DNA of 64,000 bases from Arachnomyces sp. PD_36 (taxonomy: Eukaryota > Ascomycota > Eurotiomycetes > Onygenales > Arachnomycetaceae). Below are positions 44,992 through 55,336 of the stretch, piece after piece. The notes beneath the pieces are model-generated. The model made no database searches. It was not told the DNA's origin and saw only the letters and a list, made by a program, of their open reading frames with translations. How positions within the stretch are numbered: position 1 is the stretch's first letter; each line of letters starts with the position of its first letter. The stretch lies in NCBI GenBank assembly GCA_032988195.1, contig JANTQE010000001.1:1116001-1180000 (forward strand), given 5' to 3'. The translations under genes and the position numbers were made by a program.

Positions 44992-47490
44992 CAGCAGAGC
45001 GTCCATAGTACATGATATCTGTCGCTTTGTTTCCTGTTGTGCAGCAAATAGGAGTGGGGGAGGATGTTGATACAAGATCGATAGTCGGAATACCTATATC
45101 CAGTTAGATTCTGTGGAAGAGGGACTCTGGTACTTGCAGTAGTGGCATCTCGTCGTTTGCTTGTCCCCCTCCCCCCCCTTCTCCGCCATCTCGATCAAAT
45201 TGCCGGTCCGGGATCCTGTGGTCATAGCCGATATGATCCATCTCATCCCAGAGATCCAATTGGGGCAAACGGCCACAAACGAACGGCATCGGCATCGAGA
45301 ACATTCAAGAAAGGACCGAAGATGACCACACCCCCATGTATTACAAAGAGGACCGAATTTATTCCGCGCGGGGGTTGATAAGCAGCGGGGACAACGTGCG
45401 TCCTTCGCATGCAAGGCCAAGCATTTTGTGACATCCTTGCCAGCACATGACCAGGCGAGAAAGAAGAGAAGTCCAGGATCCAATTAGATGATGTTTTCGT
45501 ATCCGGTGCGAGGGCTCCACAATTCGGATACCCCTCCCCCACCCCGGTCGCAATGCTGCCCTCTGGTTGGGTTGAGGTCACACCACCCCATCCTGGTTCG
45601 CCTTGGAGGGTGTTGTTGACACGCGTGCAGTCTGACAATCTGAGCGGAAAAAGGTGACAAGAGGGAGAGCGGTTCTTGGCGAGCGGGGCCCAGCCATTTG
45701 TAATTTTTCTGGAAGCTTGGCAGGGCGGACAGGTGGAGTGAGGGCAATTGTCGGCAGATGTCATGATGGCGGAACTTCCCCCATGGGGGGCGATTGCTCG
45801 CCCAATTTTGGTTTCCTGAGGCGTTGGGAATTCCGTTCCTCCCCACGGTCCTTGGACAGGAGGGAATAACCAAGGGACCCGCAGTAGCCGCAATGGAGGA
45901 AGTCTCTAGACGCTTCACGAGCGACTGGCGTTTCTTAGCGTACTTATTATGCATCACGTGCAACAAGGATGGTGGGTCTAGGCGGTGAACTGCACTCAAA
46001 GCGCCGACAGGATTTTGCCACACCTTATATCGCCCAATGAGAAGCACGAACCATCACCGATATCTGAAAATTCTGCCGTACCACGCCTTCATGTCGTCGA
46101 GATATCAAACTGTGAGGTGGGGAGTCACCGAATCCGTGGGGTGAGATTTCCTCCCTGACCGGCTCGTGATGACTCTGAAAGAAGTGCATAATGGACTTCG
46201 ATCTTTTGGAGTCTGTCCGCTTTTTCCTGTTCTCAACTGCGTGCGCGACTCTGCTCGGGTACTTGTTTGGCGTCTTGTTGGCACGTTTTCGCTTGCTGAT
46301 TGGGTTCTCCAACACGAACCTTGTCTTTTCCTTCCATGGTTGTGCCTTTCAGGCGGCGATGCAGTTAGACCGAAAGTGTCATGGTTGCACATCCAAAACC
46401 CAAAACGATCCAGAACCATGACCTAGACGTCATACTGAGGACGACATGGGAAGCTCCAAGGCGGAGCCCATTACTTCACCCAAGGGGACAATAGTGTCTC
46501 TTCGATTACCCTGAACTCGCAGAGGGCAAGTTCATGTCGTTTTCCCTCTTTCCTCTTGACCTTTCTCCTGCCGGTATAGTTGCCGCGATGTCTCTCCTCA
46601 GGGAGTCCCAAACATGGAGTCCGGAGTCTGACATCCAGAGAAACGACCCGCACCTTTTCCCTGGGCTGCCAAGAACCTAAACCCGTTTCCATTCCGGAGT
46701 TCCTCAGCGAATAATCGTCCCCGAAAACACGCTTGGGCCGGCCAAGAGGGGGTGGGTCCCGCCAAGTTGGGAGGGGCAAATTATGATGTCGTCTCGCTTC
46801 TCATCCTGTGCTTCCTTCCTTGGGATGCGTAGGGATTCGGGGAAGAAACAAAAACTTTCGGAACCATGCATCACGATGAGGGATTGATCTTGGGCCCTAT
46901 ATATATAGGTCGTCCTCCCCCCGATCCAAAGTCATATCTAGGCATTGTTTCTTCTTTCAAGATTAGCTTCGACCTTGGCGGAAGATCTAACTGTACATAC
47001 CCTTTCATATATCCTCTCCCTTCTAGATCCATTGTTCGGATAGGAATCTCAGGTTTGGGTAAATCATATCACCTTCTTAGACACGGTGAATAGAGGCATA
47101 GATCAAGTCTGAGTCTGTTTCTTTCTTGTTGTCTTGCTCCTGCTTTATCAGAACGGGAAGTGGACGCTAGTCTCATTCTGGTCACTTTCCTCCCGGTCCG
47201 ACTTTACGCCTAATCATAAGTTCTCACCCCGCTCCCTATCATAACAACTCCTCCTCCCTCGCGTTGAGGAACAACAAACAACACCCTCATCGATCCTTTC
47301 ATCCCTTCGTGCATATGTTCGTTTGGATTGAATCCGTTCAAGCAGTATTCCACCCTCCCTATCCACATCTTGATCAGGCCCCACAAAGCGGCTTGAATCC
47401 CTCCACTCAGTCAGAAACCCGTCCTACCTCCCCCAAAGCTCCTCGCACCGCTACCGTCAAAGAGAGAGAGTAAACAACCCCTGACCCGCG
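44992..47490. other. Spacer and promoter region of the ENA ATPase gene
   Basis: About 2.5 kb with no supported gene; overlapping minus-strand frames between 45240 and 46050 have no domain and odd composition. The last 600 bp before 47491 form the ATPase promoter and leader, with a TATA palindrome at 46896 and CT-rich sequence from 47100 on. Confidence 0.5.
46896..46909 (+). promoter_or_regulatory. TATA-type palindrome upstream of ENA gene
   Basis: CCTATATATATAGG is a perfect 14-bp palindrome about 580 bp before the ATPase start codon. It may serve as a TATA box for a long leader, or as an SRF/MADS-like CC(A/T)nGG site; the inner AT run is ten bases, longer than the usual six. Confidence 0.35.
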
Positions 47491-50400
47491 ATGGGGAAGA
47501 AAAGTACGAGGCAGTCTCAGGAGTATGGGACACACCCATTCCTGATGACCGTCGATGAGACGGCACAGAAATTGGAGACCAGCGTCGAAACTGGCCTTAG
47601 GGGGGACGCGAAAGTGAACGAGCTTCAGCAGAAGTATGGCCCCAACGCTTTGGAAGGCGAAGGTGGCGTCAAATGGTATGCGCTTCTGGGTAAACAGATA
47701 TCGAATGCAATGATTATGGTGCGTCCTATTTCCATATTACTCTTGTCCCAGTCCCCATGTTATCATGATCCCGAGTCCCTCCAAGTGCAGAATGCCCAGG
47801 AATCAGCGAGCTGCCACTCGCCGAACCCTATTACCCCTTTTACCCCACTCTCTTCCTCTACGCGTTTCCTTGCACCATTTTCGTACTATGTCTAGGCCTC
47901 GATCTGTTTCTTATTCTGGCTACCAGCTGGAGCTCATGGTGTGACGATGCGTCATTGCGTGGCTTGATGGGCTATTAGATGGCTGTCTGGGTGGTGTTTT
48001 GGTCGTCTACTTTGTAGGGGATACTTCGCCCTTGGGTTTTGGCTGCCTCGTCTAATCAACTACAACTTGAATGCCTTAACACTTCCTCCTCATTGTTTCT
48101 TATGTCCCTGAGTTGTGATATCAAGAACCCTAAGAACTAGGCAAATGCCCTCTTATGTCTTTCACTATCATAATCACCGAAGTCGTGAAAACAACACCAC
48201 TTCCCCGTTTCATCTTATTGTTAAACTAGATAAGTCATTAACATCGATTATGTGAACAGGTTCTTGTTTTAGCCATGGCTCTCGCATATGGTGTCTCGGA
48301 TTATATCGAAGGCGGTGTCATCACAGCTGTTATCGTTCTCAATGTCCTCATCGGTTTCTATCAGGAATTCAAGGCTGAGCAGAAGATGGAAAGTCTTCGA
48401 TCCCTTTCCTCTCCTTCCGCTACCGTCATTCGAGATGGGAAAGAAGACACCATTCCCTCCGGAGAAGTTGTTCCAGGCGATATCGTTCAAATCAAGACCG
48501 GGGACACAATCCCAGCAGATCTCAGGCTTTTCGAAGCCATGAATCTCGAGTGTGATGAAAAGATTCTAACTGGCGAGGCTATCCCCGTTGCCAAAGATGT
48601 TGATTTCGATCCAATCAAGAGGGATCCTACCGAAACAGGTGTGGGTGACCGTCTTAACATGGCTTACTCCTCTTCGAGCATCACAAAGGGTCGTGGCCGC
48701 GGAATTGTTGTCTATACCGGAATGTACACCGAAATCGGAAAGATCGCACAGTCCATGCAGGGAAAGAAGCGCAAGGAAGGCCGTTCCATGTCTCGCAAGA
48801 AGCACGGAAACTTTCAACCCGTCAAGGGTGGTGCTCTACGCGTCTGGGATGGAATTGGCAAGTTTCTTGGGCTTACCGAAGGCACACCACTGCAGATCAA
48901 GCTTAGCAAGCTGGCTTACACCCTCTTTGGCTGTGCTTTACTTCTGGCCATTATTGTGTTTGGTGTCAACAGATTCAATGTTACTAACGAGGTAGCAATT
49001 TACGCAATCTCTACTGGTAGGTTTATATCACCCTCTTCGCAAAGAAATTACAGATAAATTTGCTAACACCCACTAGGTATTGCTATTATCCCCGAGTCCC
49101 TTATCGCAGTCCTTACCATCACAATGGTTGTTGGGATGACTCAGATGCGGAAACGTCGTGTGGTTGTCCGCCAGCTCAGTGCTCTCGAAGCACTTGGTGG
49201 TGTGACTAATATTTGCTCTGATAAAACTGGAACTTTGACCCAGGGGCAGATGGTCACTCGAAAGGCATGGGTCCCCGGAGTCGGAATCTACAGTGTCAAT
49301 AAGTCGGACGATGCAACAAACCCAACCCGTGGCACCATCAGTCTTGACGAGTCCCCAGCAACAAAGCGTGAGGCCGAGGAAGAGCGTGAAAGGAAGCGTG
49401 CAGAACAGGATCGCCTTCGTAGTACTGCTGGTCTTAAGTTTGATGTTCCAGCTGAGAAGCAGGAACGGGATCAAAGGAAAGCCGAAGAAATACGAAATGA
49501 AAAGGCCGAGGAATCCGATGATAGCGGAAGTGGAGGACCTATTCCCGAGGTTGTTCCTGAACTTGAATCCTTCCTCCATTCCGCCTCTCTTTGCAATCTC
49601 GCAACTGTTCGCCATGACGAAGAAACCGGGACCTGGCAGACTATGGGTGACCCAACTGAGGTCGCTCTACAGGTATTCGCTCACCGATTCGGCTACGGGA
49701 GGAAGACCCTCGAGAAGACAAAAGGCTGGAAACAGCTTGCTGAATATCCATTCGACAGCACTGTTAAACGGATGTCCGTTGTTTACCGTCATACCGGCTC
49801 CGAAGGTAGTAAAAACACCATCTTCACGAAGGGTGCTGTGGAACGAATTCTGGATCTCTGCCCTCGTGTTGGTCTAGGGAAGCATCAAGAGGAGATGACC
49901 CCTGAGAAAAAGGAGCAGATCCTTGACCAGATGGCTTTCCTAGCTGATCAGGGTTTACGCGTTCTGGCTATTGCTCAAAAAGATGCTCCCGATGATTTTA
50001 AGACCGGCGCTGAGGTTCCGAGAGAAGCAATTGAGTCTGACCTAACCCTCCTTGGTTTGGCGGGTCTATACGATCCTCCAAGATTGGAGACAAAGGACGC
50101 AGTTAAGGGTACGTTTCCCCATCAAAAACCCCTATTTTCAGTCAAGAAATTTCTCACTAACTCTATGCACAGAATGTACTATGGCTGGGATTCGCGTCCA
50201 CATGTTGACTGGTGATCATCCATCGACTGCCACCGCTATTGCTAAAGAAGTAGGCATAATCCCTCGCAACACTGGAAACCTCTCTGCGGAAGAAGCGAAG
50301 TCCCTTGTAAAGACAGCAGGTGAATTTGATGGTATGACCGACGATGAGATTGATGCTATGCCGTCCCTTCCTCTAGTTATCGCAAGATGCGCCCCCGATA

Positions 50401-51578
50401 CCAAAACTCGAATGATCGCTGCTCTCCATCGCCGCAGTCGCTACTGTGCCATGACTGGTGACGGTGTCAATGACGCACCCTCACTCCAAGCTGCGGATGT
50501 TGGAATTGCTATGGGAATGGGTGGCTCCGATGTGGCCAAATCAGCTTCCGATATCGTGCTCACCGACGACAACTTCGCCAGTATTGTCAACGCAATCGAA
50601 GAGGGTCGACGCATGTTTGAGAATATCCAGAAATTCATCCTTCATCTTCTTACTTCCAACGTTGGAGAGGTCGTACTTCTTATTGTTGGCCTCGCCTTCC
50701 AGGATGAGAACCAGATCTCAGTATTCCCCCTCTCTCCGCTACAGATTTTGTGGATCAACATGTTGACCTCTTCGTTCCCCGCGTTCGGTCTTGGTCGAGA
50801 AAAGGCATCCATGGCGGTGATGCATCGCCCTCCGCATGATACTAAGAAGGGTGTTTTCACTTGGCAGATTGTTATCGATATGATGATTTACGGTCTTATT
50901 ATGGGAACTTGCGCCCTGATGACTTTCGTTATCATAATCTACGGTGTTGGTAATGGCAAAACTGACCTTGGCGTCGACTGCAACAAGACGTTGCATGACA
51001 CCTGCCATGTTGTCTTCCGTGCTCGTGCTGCTGTCTTCGCTGAGCTGACTTGGTTGATTCTCATTTCGGCTTGGGAATTCAAGCATCTTCGCTGCAGTCT
51101 TTTCAACCTGGATCCACTCCGTGACCGTAGCAACGATCGTGGACTCATGGCCTTCCCATTCTTCCACGATGTCTGGGAGAACCAGTTTCTCTTCTGGGCC
51201 GTTGTTATCGGCGCCGTCTCCGTCTTCCCCGCCGTCTATATTCCAGGATTGAACACCAGCGTCTTCAAGCACAAGGGTATCACCTGGGAATGGGGGCTTT
51301 CCTTTGGCTCCGTCTTCGTCTTTGTCCTCGGTGTCGAAGCCTGGAAGGCTATCAAGCGCAAGACAGGCTGGTTCGCGGAGGGAGAAGATTATGGCCACGG
51401 AGCTGTTGGACACAGGCGTGTTATTGGGCGTCCTACTCACGAATTGGGCTTGAGACAGGGATTCTTCAGTTTCGCCCGTACCTTGACTAGTCGTAGTGAG
51501 AAAAGCACTGGTGGCCTCAGTTCAAACAGTGCGAGTCGAAACGCGGATGGAGGTACGAAGAGCAAGGAGGAAGTATAA
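47491..51578 (+). CDS. ena1: ENA-type (P2D) sodium/potassium efflux P-type ATPase
   Basis: Plasma-membrane pump that exports Na+ or K+ and supports growth at high salt and alkaline pH. Four exons (47491-47718, 48260-49016, 49077-50108, 50173-51578) keep frame and give 1140 residues. P-type landmarks are clear: cation-ATPase N-terminal domain (HPFLMTVDETAQKLET), actuator loop LTGEAIPV (the usual TGES is TGEA here), TM4 IIPESLIAVLTI, phosphorylated Asp 377 in CSDKTGTLTQG, and the hinge TGDGVNDAPSL. A highly charged insert (about residues 425-480) sits in the nucleotide-binding domain. C-terminal helices follow, with a Ser-rich tail. IPESL and the overall plan place it with fungal ENA pumps rather than SERCA or PMCA. 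The first intron is 541 nt, an order longer than the others. Confidence 0.94.
47719..48259 (+). other. Unusually long first intron of the ENA gene
   Basis: 541 nt from GTGCGT to TGAACAG. Joining its flanks gives ISNAMIMVLVLAMALAYG, which matches the family without a gap, so no exon is missing. All other introns in the window are 38-133 nt. It could hold regulatory sequence or a small RNA; no structure was recognised. Confidence 0.7.
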
Positions 51579-52083
51579 ACCAACCCGTCTTCCGACAAAA
51601 TGTCTTCGGACAGTGATCACTATAAAGTGAAGAGGCGGAGTCTAGAGAAGAGTCTTTCAACGGCTAAACCTTCTCCAACCGTCGCCTAATTCTAATTTTC
51701 TATCTATTGTCAGAGTCAAATCTCATTTATTGTTCTCAGTCATGTTGTCCTTTTCCTTTTAATGATGATACACCGGGAGATTTTCACAAAAGAATACTCC
51801 TATGCTTTTTATCAAGCCAGATAGGGCTTTGAAGGTGTGATGAAGTACGCGGTGAGATGTTTATGGGGCATGCATTGATGTATGTATACATTAGTCTTCT
51901 AAAAAACCGAAACAAAAAAAATATACACTTTGTTCAAGTATCAAAAAATGTCTTTCTGGGGCAGAGGTGTCTATCTAGAGTGATCTATGTTTTTAATAGC
52001 AAGTGGAAGTAATTATGTGCCAATATTTCGCGACTCCTTCTAGGGTTAGCCTATGTACATGCGTTCTCAACCGACCCATCAAC
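51579..52083. other. Convergent 3' flanks of ENA and TagC-like genes
   Basis: About 500 bp of AT-rich sequence, including a run AAAAAACCGAAACAAAAAAAA near 51900. No gene is seen. Confidence 0.55.
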
Positions 52084-53073
52084 TTAGACCAAAGAATTTT
52101 TGAAGAACAAGTTCGAACGGCGGTCACCACTGTCGACCCCTGAAGCAAAGCCAAGGAAGAGTCGTACCTCACCATCAGCCGTTTCGTAGATCGCCATGCC
52201 CTCCGCCTCGCGGAAGCTAAGGGTAGACCCAGCCTTGGTAAGAACAGGTCCTTCCACCACCTCACCAGTGTTCATGTCGACGGTGGTAATCTCAGAATTG
52301 ACCTCACCACCGGTGATATCGTACGAGTCGCCGGTAAGGAGGTAGATATACTGGCCATAGGCTGCATATCCCTGGAACCTCTCCGCGAGGACATCAACGT
52401 CCGGAATCAGGAAGTCAGCGAGGGGACTGGAGAAGTTTCCTTCCTTGGCGCTTTCGAGGGGGAATACGGCGATGTGTTGCCCATCATCCATTTTGTAGCG
52501 CAGGACGAGGTTGTTGGATACTGGGTCCATGGAGCAGGTGATAAGACTTGCGTCGGGGATTGGGTCGATTCGGGTGAGGTCTGAATCTTCGTTTGAGAGG
52601 GTAGTTTCGCTGACGAATTCGAAGCGGGTGAGCTTTGTGCCGTAGCCACTGGAGCTTGGGTCGATTTCGGTCCAGAGGTAGGTTGATGAATCTACGGCTT
52701 CAGCTGCGAAGGAGACGCCGTGACCGAAGCCTTCGAGGTGCATGTAGCCGACGTAGTTGCCGTCGAAGTCTAGTTGGGTGATGCAGAGATGGCCGTCGGC
52801 AGTGTCTGAGCCGTCAAGTCGTTGGGCGACGAAGAGGCGTCGGTTGACGTTGTCAAAGGCAAAGCTCTGCTGGACGGTCACATCGTGGAGGGAGACGTGG
52901 CGGAATAAGTCGTATGAAGGCTCCGTGAGTTCGAATTGCTTCGAGGAGAGGTCAGCTTGGGCTGATAAAGGTTCCGCGCTTGCCCCAGTTGTGAGAGCAG
53001 CGATGAGCCCAAGAATTGGCACACTGAGGCTGCTGCAAGCCTTTAGTAGGCAGCCTGGGTTGAACAGCTGCAT
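52084..53073 (-). CDS. Secreted TagC/P68-RBP-like beta-propeller protein
   Basis: A single exon of 329 residues from the ATG at 53073; the frame continues upstream only to a non-ATG codon. A signal peptide covers about 33 residues (LSVPILGLIAALTTGASA, then AEPLSAQADL). The mature part has the repeated-blade pattern seen in bacterial TagC-like and phage P68 receptor-binding proteins: TVQQSFAFDNVNRRLFVAQ, then LCITQLDFDGNYVGYMHLEGFGHGVSF and STYLWTEIDPSSSGYGTKLTRFEF. Similar proteins are common in Streptomyces and found in some ascomycetes, so old transfer from bacteria is plausible. It has no intron, unlike most genes here. Function is unknown; carbohydrate or cell-surface binding is a guess from the fold. 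It converges on the ENA gene. Confidence 0.68.
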   Translation of the reverse strand: MQLFNPGCLLKACSSLSVPILGLIAALTTGASAEPLSAQADLSSKQFELTEPSYDLFRHVSLHDVTVQQSFAFDNVNRRLFVAQRLDGSDTADGHLCITQLDFDGNYVGYMHLEGFGHGVSFAAEAVDSSTYLWTEIDPSSSGYGTKLTRFEFVSETTLSNEDSDLTRIDPIPDASLITCSMDPVSNNLVLRYKMDDGQHIAVFPLESAKEGNFSSPLADFLIPDVDVLAERFQGYAAYGQYIYLLTGDSYDITGGEVNSEITTVDMNTGEVVEGPVLTKAGSTLSFREAEGMAIYETADGEVRLFLGFASGVDSGDRRSNLFFKNSLV

Positions 53074-54253
53074 TATGGGTGATTGATTCGAGAAGTACGC
53101 CAGACAGCGAATAATTGTAGGCTGAAGCGGGCTCTGGGTTTTCCAACGGACCTGTGAAATTAATAAGTAGCTCAACAATTGGGAGGACTGCGTCCCATTT
53201 TATAAACAGGCTGGATCTTGTTCCTGTTTCTTCACGATTACTTTGAGATTTGGATTATGGGGCAACCCTCGTGTTCGTCAAGGCACACCCTGTCGTGACA
53301 AGCCCTGAAGCTATTTTTGGCCACGAATACGGGGCACAAGATCGATAGGGCTTTCACCCATTGATTCTAACGGCTTCTGGCCTTCATGAAGGCCGCAAGA
53401 CTCTTGGATTCTAATTCCAGCGAGATCCTGTCAAATCCTATCATTCGGACAAAAAGATGACCTTGGAAGAGATCTCGAAATTCAACAGATTGAAGTCGCG
53501 AATAGTAAGCAACCATTTCGGTTCCCTGGCTGGGGTAGATTTGCAGGGTTCTTGTCCCATCTCATTTGGCTTCTGCATGAAACCGGCGACGGCTCAGGAA
53601 ACGCCGACCCATATGAACGGGTCTTCCGCCAGGATAGTATCCATCCTGCGAATTGTTGGAGAAAGCAACGAAGCAGCATCGTGAGGAAAAGAAGATGATT
53701 CTTCGCCGACTGCAACGTAGGTTTGTTGCAGATGTCACATCTCTTTGAAGAAGCATGTCATAGCAACAGCCGTATTGACGAAGTTGCCCCAGATTTGTAT
53801 CCTGAATCTCATCGCTTCTGGGTGTCGCGATCTTCCTTTTCGGGTGTTGCCGAGGATCTGAGAATATGTTTGTTTTCGGTCTTGGCATGTTTGTTTATCG
53901 GAACTTTTTGACGACTGGAGCTCTTTCGTGAAGTTGCTCCCAAAAGGAAAGACGCAAGGCGGTAGCGACTGATAATGGCAGTTTAGATACTGTGAGACTG
54001 AGACTGGTATAGGTAAGTAATTGCTTTAGGTATGCGATTTCGTACCTCCTGGTCGATAGAAACCCGTTGAGAAGACAATTTACTCACCTTGGATATTTCC
54101 CATAGGGCTCTCCGGCGGTGCTCCCACCCACACCCAGGATAGCTTCAGCCTCCCAAACGTTCGATATCGTTCAATTGAGGAGTAGAAGCTCTATCCCATT
54201 TTTTGTGACCATTTTACGCCCCCTGTGGGACTCCGTAGTCTCGACAAACTACC
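53074..54253. other. Divergent spacer between TagC-like and COQ3 genes
   Basis: About 1.2 kb with promoters on both ends. A TTTTATAAA-like TATA element lies near 53198 on the TagC-like side. Short frames at 53457-53911 show no domain. Confidence 0.5.
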
Positions 54254-55336
54254 ATGAATACCCTTCGACCAACTGGAGCGCGGAACCTATCCCTCCTCTT
54301 CCGCAATGCTTCGCCCAGTGCTCGGAGACAATTCCTGCGGCATTCATCCTCCTCACCGACCTCTTCAGTCTCTCCAGATGAGCTGTCACACTTCTCCGGA
54401 CTAGCGAGTAGCTGGTGGGATCCCCTTGGGCCTTCACGGATTCTGCATCTGATGAACCCATTACGACATGATTTTATCGGCTCCTGTCTTTCAGATGGGT
54501 CTCCATTACAATCTCGTCCTTCAGATCGCGAAGCCCCAGTTCCTTATGAAGAAGGAACGGACAGTAGTGTCCACAATGAGGGAGAGACCGGACTGAAATA
54601 TCTGGATATAGGCTGTGGAGGTGGGATTTTTGCCGAATCTCTTGCGCGAACTATACCCCTCTCCATGTCTGGACCATACACACCAACAAGAGCGTCGTCA
54701 ATACTCGCCATTGACCCGTCGACCACATTGATCAGTATTGCTGCTGCACATGCCCGAAAAGACCCGACATTATACTCTCATCTACAAACCGGTCGTTTCC
54801 GATATGAGAACACAACTCTCGAAAATTTATCATCCCTATCATATCCATCTTCTTCATCAAGTGCATCACCATCATCCAGTTCCGATTCACCCGAAATTCC
54901 AAAATTCGATGTTGTCACTCTTTTCGAGGTTCTGGAACATGTCGACCCTTCAACCTCATCCCCATCTCAATTCCTTGAGATGTGTCTCCGCCATGTCCGA
55001 CCCGGTGGCTGGCTGATTGGCTCCACAATCGCTCGCACCATCCCATCGTACCTTGTCAACAAGGTTGTTGCGGAAGCTCCGTGGCCACTGGGTGTCGTCC
55101 CTCGCGGCACCCATGAGTGGAGCAAATTTGTCAATGCAGATGAGGTTAGGGCCTGGGCTGAGGATGGGCTCAGAAGAGAGGAGCAAGCGTCAGATGCTAG
55201 TCATGGAGGACGTAATTTCAGTGGGACGCAGTGGAAGTGTATCGGAGTTCTTTACGTTCCTGGATTCGGGTGGAAGATGATGACTGACGCTGAGGAGTAT
55301 GGAAATTACTTCTGGGCCGTGAGAAAAGGTTCATAG
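54254..55336 (+). CDS. coq3: Ubiquinone biosynthesis O-methyltransferase, mitochondrial (COQ3)
   Basis: A single exon of 360 residues. The first 35 residues are Arg and Ser rich with no acids (a mitochondrial presequence). The body is a class I SAM methyltransferase of the UbiG/COQ3 family: HFSGLASSWWDPLGPSRILHLMNPLR at the start, motif I LDIGCGGG at 117-124, then VVTLFEVLEHVDP and the C-terminal GVVPRGTHEWSKFVNADEV. It methylates the ring hydroxyls in coenzyme Q synthesis, in the matrix-side CoQ complex. A Ser-rich insert (about residues 198-215) and a spacer before motif I make it a little longer than the yeast protein. The assignment is strong. Confidence 0.95.
   Translation: MNTLRPTGARNLSLLFRNASPSARRQFLRHSSSSPTSSVSPDELSHFSGLASSWWDPLGPSRILHLMNPLRHDFIGSCLSDGSPLQSRPSDREAPVPYEEGTDSSVHNEGETGLKYLDIGCGGGIFAESLARTIPLSMSGPYTPTRASSILAIDPSTTLISIAAAHARKDPTLYSHLQTGRFRYENTTLENLSSLSYPSSSSSASPSSSSDSPEIPKFDVVTLFEVLEHVDPSTSSPSQFLEMCLRHVRPGGWLIGSTIARTIPSYLVNKVVAEAPWPLGVVPRGTHEWSKFVNADEVRAWAEDGLRREEQASDASHGGRNFSGTQWKCIGVLYVPGFGWKMMTDAEEYGNYFWAVRKGS

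Noticed and set aside
53074..53178. N-terminal extension of the TagC-like protein
   Set aside because: The extension begins at a non-ATG codon, and the ATG at 53073 is followed by a proper signal peptide.
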